Origin: Candidatus Gottesmanbacteria bacterium RBG_16_52_11
Lineage (GTDB): Bacteria; Patescibacteriota; Microgenomatia; UBA10105; UBA927
DNA: 44,492 nt
NCBI GenBank assembly: GCA_001779095.1
Contig: MFJD01000004.1
Location: 34,632-79,123, forward strand
Direction: 5' to 3'
Below, one piece after another: positions 39,184-44,492 of the stretch. The notes under the pieces were generated by a model, which worked only from the letters and a program-made list of their open reading frames with translations, was not told where the DNA came from and made no database searches. The translations under genes were made by a program, and so were the position numbers. The first letter of the stretch is position 1. Every line of letters starts with the position of its first letter.

Positions 39184-40538
39184 AACGATCCGATTTTTCC
39201 GGAGCTTCCGTTGCCGTCTGCGGCCTGGGCGTTGAAGGCATCAGTGCCGTTAGGTTCCTTACCGCCCGGGGCGCCCGTGTCACAATTCTCGACGAAAAAA
39301 AGTCCGTTCCCGAAATGTCAGCAGTCCCGGATATTGCCGGTCTAAAGGTGCAGTACGTCCACGGACCGATGACGGCACTGCTCGGGTATGACACTGCCGT
39401 GGTCTCTCCGGGAATCCGGCTGGACCGTCCGGTTTTCCGGCAGGCACGGAAATCGGGGACAACCATTACAACAGCTACAAATATTTTTATGGACCTGGCG
39501 CCCTGTCCGGTAATCGGTGTTACCGGTACCAAGGGCAAGGGAACGACCGCGAGTCTGTTGACAGAGATGTTTAAAGCTGCCGGCCGGGATGCGTATCTGG
39601 GCGGCAACATCGGCACGCCACCGCTTGATTTTCTGGATCAGCTGGATTCCGGGTCAATAGCCGTCCTGGAATTATCCAGTTTTCAGATCATGAATATGAC
39701 CAGAAGCCCGGAAACTGCCGTAATCCTGATGGTTACCAGCGAACACCTGGATTACCACATAGATACCGATGAGTACATCAGTGCCAAGACAAACCTGGTT
39801 ACAAATCAGGGAGAAAACGGCCTGGTGATCGTAAACGCGGACTATCCGAATTCGGTTCGGGCGGCACGGGGTGCCAGGCACAGGATCTGGTGCCTCAGCA
39901 TGAAGCACCGGGTCACCCCGGGCGCCTGGACGGAGGGCGAAGCGATATTCGTTTCAGACGGTTCCGCGACAGTCAAAGTCACCCAGTGCAGCGAGATTTT
40001 CCTTCCCGGTATGCATAACCGGGAAAACGTCCTTGCCGCAGTGGCAGCTGCATATGCTTACGGCGTCCCGGCTGATGTGATGCGCCGGGTGATCGGGACG
40101 TTCCGGGGCTTGCCGCACCGGCTGGAACTTGTCGGAGAAATCGGCGGAGTCGCCTATTATGACGATTCTTTTTCGACTACACCCGAGACGGCAGTCGCTG
40201 CCATAAAAGCGTTTGACCGGCCGAAAATCCTGATCCTAGGAGGATCCAGCAAGGGCAGTGATTTTTCCGGGCTGGGGGAAGTGATAAATGATACACCGTC
40301 GGTCCGGGCGATCATCGGTATCGGCCTCGAGTGGCCGCAGATAATGGCAAAAATTCAGAATCCGAAAGCGAAAATCATAGAAGGCTGTAAAAATATGCAG
40401 GAAATCGTCCGGACGGCCGGAAGCATTGCTGAACCGGGAGATGTCGTGCTGTTGTCTCCGGCATGTGCGAGTTTCGATATGTTTAAAAACTATAAAGACC
40501 GGGGTGATCAGTTTAAAGCTAACGTTTCGGCGCTTTGA
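39180..40538 (+). CDS. murD: UDP-N-acetylmuramoylalanine--D-glutamate ligase
   Basis: A 452-residue Mur ligase adding D-Glu to UDP-MurNAc-Ala in the cytoplasm. The N-terminal domain opens with SVAVCGLGVEGISAVRFL and TAVVSPGI; the central domain has the ATP loop GVTGTKGKGTTASLL and LELSSFQ, and HLDYH; the C-terminal domain has YYDDSFSTTPETAVAAI and VLLSPACASFDMFKNYKDRG, the classic MurD end. Bases near 40350 encode KIQNPKAKII, a small A-rich insertion. It follows nnrD and precedes a RidA-like gene. Confidence 0.96.
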   Translation: MKRSDFSGASVAVCGLGVEGISAVRFLTARGARVTILDEKKSVPEMSAVPDIAGLKVQYVHGPMTALLGYDTAVVSPGIRLDRPVFRQARKSGTTITTATNIFMDLAPCPVIGVTGTKGKGTTASLLTEMFKAAGRDAYLGGNIGTPPLDFLDQLDSGSIAVLELSSFQIMNMTRSPETAVILMVTSEHLDYHIDTDEYISAKTNLVTNQGENGLVIVNADYPNSVRAARGARHRIWCLSMKHRVTPGAWTEGEAIFVSDGSATVKVTQCSEIFLPGMHNRENVLAAVAAAYAYGVPADVMRRVIGTFRGLPHRLELVGEIGGVAYYDDSFSTTPETAVAAIKAFDRPKILILGGSSKGSDFSGLGEVINDTPSVRAIIGIGLEWPQIMAKIQNPKAKIIEGCKNMQEIVRTAGSIAEPGDVVLLSPACASFDMFKNYKDRGDQFKANVSAL

Positions 40539-40550
40539 AAAGGAGGCATA

Positions 40551-40952
40551 ATGCAAAAAAGAAAAATCAACTCCGACCAGTTTGCCAAACGCCTGGGCGC
40601 ATACTCACATGGGTATTCTATTGACGTGGGAGATGCGGCTTTTATTTTTACCACGGGTCAGATAGCCCTGGATAATGCTGGAAATGTGGTTCATCCCGAC
40701 GATCCGGCCAAACAGGCGGAATATATTTACGAAACACTTAACCGGATTCTTAAGGAGGCCGGCTCCAGTCTTGATGATGTCGTCAAAACCACGGTATACG
40801 TTACCGATATGAATGATTTCCCGAAAATTTCCGCCGTCAGAAACAGATATTTTACCAATGCGGAGCCGGTATCGACCCTGGTAGAAGTGAAAAAACTGGT
40901 CAAGGAAGGATGCGTTGTGGAAATAGAGGTAGTTGCCGTAAAAGGCAGGTAA
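40551..40952 (+). CDS. RidA/YjgF-family protein lacking the catalytic arginine
   Basis: A 133-residue member of the RidA fold, trimeric proteins that in the canonical form hydrolyse reactive imines. FTTGQIALDNAGNVV, VVKTTVYVTDMNDF and VEIEVVAVKGR are family landmarks. Alignment by eye to E. coli RidA (PARSCVEV) puts Ser108 (PVSTLVEV) where the substrate-binding Arg105 should be, so it is probably not a standard imine deaminase and may belong to a Rid subgroup of unknown role. Shine-Dalgarno AAGGAGG (about 40541) lies before the ATG. Ends 11 bases before the first TrpR-like operator. Confidence 0.88.
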   Translation: MQKRKINSDQFAKRLGAYSHGYSIDVGDAAFIFTTGQIALDNAGNVVHPDDPAKQAEYIYETLNRILKEAGSSLDDVVKTTVYVTDMNDFPKISAVRNRYFTNAEPVSTLVEVKKLVKEGCVVEIEVVAVKGR

Positions 40953-40963
40953 TAGTGTTTTGC

Positions 40964-40985
40964 TATCATGTACCGTTACATGATA
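40964..40985 (+). promoter_or_regulatory. operator O1 upstream of the TrpR-like gene
   Basis: Perfect inverted repeat TATCATGTA (40964-40972), CCGT, TACATGATA (40977-40985), ending 13 bases before the regulator ATG. Identical arms recur at 41459-41480. The position suggests autoregulation by the protein it precedes. Confidence 0.75.
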
Positions 40986-40998
40986 ACAAAGACGAAGT

Positions 40999-41451
40999 AT
41001 GGCCCAGGTTTCGAAATATTCCGTATCGAAAAATGTCTCGGAGCGGATGTATGAGATATTTCTCGAGTCTTTGGCAGATATCAGGACTAAATCAGATGCA
41101 TCGGTATTTGTGAACGATTTCCTGACTCCAACAGAACGCGTCATGCTTCCCAAGAGATTGTCGATAGCACTATTGTTAGTGAAAGGTTATGATCAGCGGT
41201 TGATCTCCCATTATTTGAAGGTAAGTTTTACGACCATTACCCGGATTCACAATCAGATGAAAACCGGTGGAGAAGGTTATAAACGGATTATCAATAAAAT
41301 ATTAGCTGATGAATCAATGACCGATTTTATCAACCGAATTGATGACGCTCTGGCCAACGTGCTTGGTCCTATGGGTCCGGGGAGTTTAAATTGGAAGTTG
41401 TGGAGACGTGAGCGGGAAAGACAAAAAAAAGCGTCGAGACGACCGTTTTAG
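40999..41451 (+). CDS. TrpR/YerC-family transcriptional regulator
   Basis: A 150-residue all-helical protein. Residues about 32-90 (VNDFLTPTERVMLPKRLSIA, then LLLVKGYDQRLISHYLKVSFTTITRIHN) are the TrpR/YerC fold with a helix-turn-helix: YDQRLISHYL and SFTTITRIHNQM as recognition helix. The C-terminal Arg/Lys-rich tail (RRERERQKKASRR) is extra. The ligand is unknown; Trp-binding residues of E. coli TrpR are not clearly retained. The gene lies between two copies of the same perfect palindrome, one before it and one before murE. Confidence 0.85.
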   Translation: MAQVSKYSVSKNVSERMYEIFLESLADIRTKSDASVFVNDFLTPTERVMLPKRLSIALLLVKGYDQRLISHYLKVSFTTITRIHNQMKTGGEGYKRIINKILADESMTDFINRIDDALANVLGPMGPGSLNWKLWRRERERQKKASRRPF

Positions 41452-41455
41452 CTTC

Positions 41456-41483
41456 TGCTATCATGTACAGTTACATGATAGCA
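41456..41483 (+). promoter_or_regulatory. operator O2 between the TrpR-like gene and murE
   Basis: TGCTATCATGTA (41456-41467), CAGT, TACATGATAGCA (41472-41483): 12 perfect pairs, containing the same 9-base arms as O1 with a different 4-base spacer. It could be the control site for murE and the genes after it, or act with O1 through DNA looping. Confidence 0.75.
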
Positions 41484-41541
41484 AAGGGGTGATGAGACCA
41501 TAAAAGCGAAGCGTATATACAGGCGTAAGTCAGAATAAGAT

Positions 41542-42789
41542 ATGAAGCATTTTGTGCAATCAGTCAAAAATTTGTATCACCTGGCGCAGGCGGTGGCGGC
41601 AAACATTTACTTCGAATTTCCTTCCCGGAAGCTATACGTAATCGGAGTGACCGGTACCGACGGAAAAACAACGACAACCAGCATGATCTACCATATTCTC
41701 AAAACTGCCGGCAAACGGGTTGCCATGATCTCGACAGTCGGGGCATTCATCGGAGACAACGTTTATGACGTGGGATTCCATGTCACCAACCCGGCACCCT
41801 TTGCCCTGCAGAAGTTCATCCGTGAAGTTACCGACAGCGGAAATGATTACCTGGTGCTCGAAGTCACTTCCCATGGCCTGGACCAGAACCGGGTATGGGG
41901 CGTACCGTTTGCCATCGGTGTGCTGACCAACATTACCGGCGAACACCTGGATTACCACGGTACGATCGGGGAGTATGCCAGGGTAAAGCTGAAACTCTTA
42001 GCGCGAGCCGGTGCCGCTATCGTTAACGCTGACGATCCGGAGAGCCAACGGGTCCTAAAGAAAATTCCCCGGGACAGGATACGAAGGTACGCTGTCGACT
42101 CGGAACCGGCTGAATATACGTCAAAATCATTTCCGATAGCGACTTCACTTCAAGGGATATTCAACCGTTACAACGCTCTGGCGGCATTTGCTGCCTGCCG
42201 GGAAGCCGGCATTGACGCCAAAATAATCCGCACTGCACTGAAAAGTTTCCGGCCTCCCGTCGGGCGGCAGGAAATCGTTTACGATGAAGATTTCAGAATC
42301 ATGATAGATTTCGCCCACACACCGAACGCGTTTGCGAACCTGCTGTCCGGGATCAGGGGAATGGTGGAGGGGAAACTGATTCACGTTTTCGGATCCGCAG
42401 GCCTTCGTGACCGCGGCAAACGGCCGGAAATGGGCCGGGAGGCTGCCCGCCGGGACGATGTCATCATCCTGACTGCAGAAGATCCGCGCAGCGAATCAGC
42501 TGATGCAATCGCCGGGGAAATCGCTGCCGGATTCGGAAACGGCTGGATGCAGACGACCAGAGATGACATCCGCAAAGACACGGGTAAACAGGGACGGAAG
42601 TTATATGCGGTCATCCCGGACCGCAGGGATGCCATCAGCTTCGCAATTGCGATTGCCCGGAAAGGCGATCTGGTGCTCCTGACCGGTAAAAGCCACGAGA
42701 AATCAATCAACCTGGGATCCGGCGAGGAACCTTGGGACGAATTCGCGGCCGTCCGCGATGGGCTTAAGGGTCGTAAAACAGCAGGCTGA
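41542..42789 (+). CDS. murE: MurE-like UDP-MurNAc-tripeptide synthetase
   Basis: A 415-residue Mur ligase adding the third stem-peptide residue. ATP loop GVTGTDGKTTTTSMIYHIL; HVTNPAPFALQKFIREV and LEVTSHGLDQNRV (substrate and Mg sites); HLDYHGT; C-terminal FAHTPNAFANLL and FGSAGLRDRGKRPEMG. It is shorter than the usual 480-500 residues because the N-terminal UMP-binding domain is reduced to about 25 residues. The diaminopimelate/lysine motif DNPR is EDPR here (TAEDPRSESAD), so the residue added is unclear. Operator O2 lies 58 bases upstream. Confidence 0.9.
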   Translation: MKHFVQSVKNLYHLAQAVAANIYFEFPSRKLYVIGVTGTDGKTTTTSMIYHILKTAGKRVAMISTVGAFIGDNVYDVGFHVTNPAPFALQKFIREVTDSGNDYLVLEVTSHGLDQNRVWGVPFAIGVLTNITGEHLDYHGTIGEYARVKLKLLARAGAAIVNADDPESQRVLKKIPRDRIRRYAVDSEPAEYTSKSFPIATSLQGIFNRYNALAAFAACREAGIDAKIIRTALKSFRPPVGRQEIVYDEDFRIMIDFAHTPNAFANLLSGIRGMVEGKLIHVFGSAGLRDRGKRPEMGREAARRDDVIILTAEDPRSESADAIAGEIAAGFGNGWMQTTRDDIRKDTGKQGRKLYAVIPDRRDAISFAIAIARKGDLVLLTGKSHEKSINLGSGEEPWDEFAAVRDGLKGRKTAG

Positions 42790-42876
42790 AGTCCCGATAT
42801 AAAAAATCCTCCGGATAATGACCGGTTGCTTTTTACAGTCCCTGCGGTTAATATACGGGTATTCTGTACGGCCCGT

Positions 42877-43920
42877 ATGTATAGTCCAAATTTCACAATC
42901 ACCAACCGGCTGCTGAAATACACCGGAATTATCGAGGCCGCAAAAGAAGTTATCGAGAACAGCCCGCTGGTTCCGGCGTGGGAAGCCAAGTTCCGCGACG
43001 AGGCGATCGTCCGGACAGTCCACCACGGAACCCATATTGAAGGAAACGAGCTGAACCTGACTGAGGCGGAGAAAGTCCTCGCCGGAGCCAAGATCGTAGG
43101 CCGGGACCGGGATATCCAGGAAGTCCTCAATTTCAGAAACGTCCTCAAGTTCATATCGGAGTATGACAAACCCGAAATCACGGAAGAGGCCGTGAAGCAC
43201 ATCCATGAGCTGACGGTATACCGGATCCTGCCTGATGAAACAATCGGAGATTACCGCCGGACCCAGGTCGTCGTGAAGAATGCCCAGACCGGAGAAATAA
43301 CATTCCGCCCGCCTCCGGCCGTGGAGATACCGTTTCTGATGGCCGATTTTCTGCGCTGGTTGAATGCGGTGTCCCCGGATGACGTGCATCCTGCACTCTC
43401 GGCCGGAATAACCCATTACGAATTCGTCCGCATCCACCCGTTCCTGGACGGAAACGGCCGGGTGGCACGGGCACTGGCGACCCTCGTACTGTTTCGTCAC
43501 AGTTACGATGTCAAACGTTTCTTTGCCCTTGAGGAATACTATGACCGGGAGCCCATGAAGTACTACGAAGCGCTCCAGTCCGTCGGCAAGCTGGAAGGGG
43601 TCATGACTTCGTGGCTCGAGTACTTCTGCGAGGGACTGGCTATTGAATTGTCCCGCATCAAGGATAAAGTCAAATCCATATCCACTGATCTCAAAATCAA
43701 GCGCAGTCTGGGCGGGCAACAGATGACGCTGAGCGAACGGCAGATTAAAATCGTAGAATTCGTCCAGGAGAACGGATTCCTGCAGAACAAGACTTTTTTC
43801 GAGTTATTTCCGATGATTTCGGAAGATACGGTGCTGCGGGACCTGAATGACCTGGTGAAAAAGGGTATCGTCAGAAAAGAGGGATCGACGAAGGGCGCCC
43901 GCTATGTGCTGCGGTCATAA
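42877..43920 (+). CDS. Fic-domain protein (AMP transferase-like) with C-terminal winged helix
   Basis: 347 residues from ATG 42877 (a longer frame starts at 42826). The Fic active site HPFLDGNGRVAR matches HxFx(D/E)GNGRxxR. THIEGNEL near the N-terminus resembles the inhibitory helix (S/T)xxxE(G/N), so activity is probably auto-repressed by that Glu. The last 70 residues (MTLSERQIKIVEFVQENGFL to RKEGSTKGARYVLRS) form a winged-helix-like DNA-binding domain, as in Fic-DUF4172-type regulators. It may AMPylate a partner and also bind DNA. No antitoxin gene accompanies it. Confidence 0.92.
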   Translation: MYSPNFTITNRLLKYTGIIEAAKEVIENSPLVPAWEAKFRDEAIVRTVHHGTHIEGNELNLTEAEKVLAGAKIVGRDRDIQEVLNFRNVLKFISEYDKPEITEEAVKHIHELTVYRILPDETIGDYRRTQVVVKNAQTGEITFRPPPAVEIPFLMADFLRWLNAVSPDDVHPALSAGITHYEFVRIHPFLDGNGRVARALATLVLFRHSYDVKRFFALEEYYDREPMKYYEALQSVGKLEGVMTSWLEYFCEGLAIELSRIKDKVKSISTDLKIKRSLGGQQMTLSERQIKIVEFVQENGFLQNKTFFELFPMISEDTVLRDLNDLVKKGIVRKEGSTKGARYVLRS

Positions 43921-43978
43921 CTTTCTGACTGGGGCAGGATAGCGCCGTACCGGGTGAATTACCGACTCCGGCATTACT

Positions 43979-44492
43979 ATGACTTTCAGAGAGCTATCAG
44001 CATACTTTCAGAAACTTGAGTCGACATCGTCCCGACTGGTAATGACCGAAACGCTGAGCAGACTCTTCCGGGAAGCTAAAACGGGAGAAATCGGTAAACT
44101 CTGCTATCTGCTTCAGGGCCGGGTAGTGCCGCTTTATGAGGCGGTTGAATTCGGGGTGGCTGATAAGTTCATGATCAGGGCTATTGCCAAAGCCGCTGAC
44201 GTTCCAGACGCTCAGGTGCTGAAAGAATTTAAGGCCGCAGGTGACCTGGGTATTGCTGCCGAGAAGATTAAATCTTCCCACTCTCTTAAGGCTGCGAGGA
44301 ACAGGCAGAATATAAAAGTGAACGAAGTACACGAGAAACTATACCAGATTGCAAAAACCGGCGGCGCAGGCTCACAGGAGAAGAAAATAGAAATGCTGGC
44401 TGAGCTGATCAGGACTGCCGATCCGTTATCATCCCGATACCTGGCCCGGATTCCGGTCGGCAAGCTCCGTCTGGGTTTTTCGGAAATGACCA
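43979..44492 (+). CDS. lig: ATP-dependent DNA ligase, N-terminal part (runs off window)
   Basis: Open from ATG 43979 to the window end (171 codons). MTFRELSAYFQKLESTSSRL, then TETLSRLFREAKTGEIGKLCYLLQGRVVP and FGVADKFMIRAIAKA match the N-terminal DNA-binding domain of archaeal/eukaryotic-type DNA ligase I; the adenylation KxDG site must be beyond the window. Bacteria normally use NAD-dependent LigA for replication; an ATP-dependent large ligase is a known oddity of some CPR and archaeal-like lineages. It would act with the exonuclease and RecF. Start is supported by family alignment. Confidence 0.88.
   Translation, partial: MTFRELSAYFQKLESTSSRLVMTETLSRLFREAKTGEIGKLCYLLQGRVVPLYEAVEFGVADKFMIRAIAKAADVPDAQVLKEFKAAGDLGIAAEKIKSSHSLKAARNRQNIKVNEVHEKLYQIAKTGGAGSQEKKIEMLAELIRTADPLSSRYLARIPVGKLRLGFSEMT

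Noticed and set aside
42703-43719. 338-residue minus-strand open frame across murE end and Fic
   Set aside because: Opposite the Fic active site; no recognisable domain.
42877-43920. Fic/antitoxin toxin-antitoxin pair
   Set aside because: No separate antitoxin gene; an inhibitory-helix-like motif lies in the same chain.
1-44492. CRISPR arrays, insertion sequences, prophage
   Set aside because: No regularly spaced repeats, transposase or structural phage genes were seen.

Overview
This 44.5 kb window looks like a chromosomal segment of a Candidate Phyla Radiation (Patescibacteria) bacterium, most likely Microgenomates-like. The reasons are inference from content: a DUF5667-like secreted protein, a B12-dependent ribonucleotide reductase with a PduO adenosyltransferase, a HerA/VirD4-type membrane ATPase with the two proline-rich proteins that usually accompany it, an archaeal-type ATP-dependent DNA ligase, archaeal-type UMP kinases, a group I intron in a tRNA, short dispersed hairpin repeats, and many genes whose ATG lies 6-9 nt after a -10 box (leaderless). 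No phage, transposon, CRISPR or rRNA was seen.

Layout. 1-5.7 kb: HAD phosphatase (cut by the edge), HD-domain protein, DUF5667-like protein, then nrdR-nrdJ-pduO, followed directly by a cobalamin riboswitch whose terminator abuts the start of a GNAT gene. 5.7-11.5 kb: GNAT, an 809-residue unknown protein, a proline-rich protein and the HerA/VirD4-like ATPase. 11.5-17.1 kb: a PGM1-like ATP-grasp ligase converging on a MurF-like ligase / hydrolase / DegT aminotransferase / FemX operon (envelope peptide chemistry). 17.2-24 kb: tRNA-Ile(UAU) nested inside an interrupted tRNA, upp, a divergent Xer recombinase with a dif-like palindrome, a FtsL/DivIC protein, tRNA-Met(CAU), a CBS protein, GIY-YIG, a short CDF transporter, an unknown protein, and an initiator tRNA split by a group I intron. 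24-27.6 kb: a trp/his-type attenuator with a Tyr-Tyr-Trp-His leader peptide in front of a hisC-like aminotransferase and a TrpRS-tRBD fusion, then an EamA transporter. 27.6-37 kb: a nucleoside deoxyribosyltransferase-like/RHH fusion, ftsH, 5'-3' exonuclease, glycosyltransferase, two UMP-kinase-like genes, an ABC exporter and prs. 37-44.5 kb: recF, nnrD, murD, a RidA-like gene, a TrpR-like regulator flanked by twin perfect operators, murE, Fic and the 5' part of an ATP-dependent DNA ligase.

Themes: cobalamin-dependent deoxynucleotide synthesis with B12-responsive RNA; pyrimidine salvage (upp, prs, UMP kinases); peptidoglycan precursor synthesis (murD, murE, MurF-like, FemX); and unusually rich cis-regulation by RNA (riboswitch, attenuator, an intragenic terminator, structured leaders). 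The strongest novel candidates are the YYWH attenuator, the cobalamin riboswitch driving non-B12 genes, the tRNA-in-tRNA locus, and the TrpR-like regulator with its paired operators.
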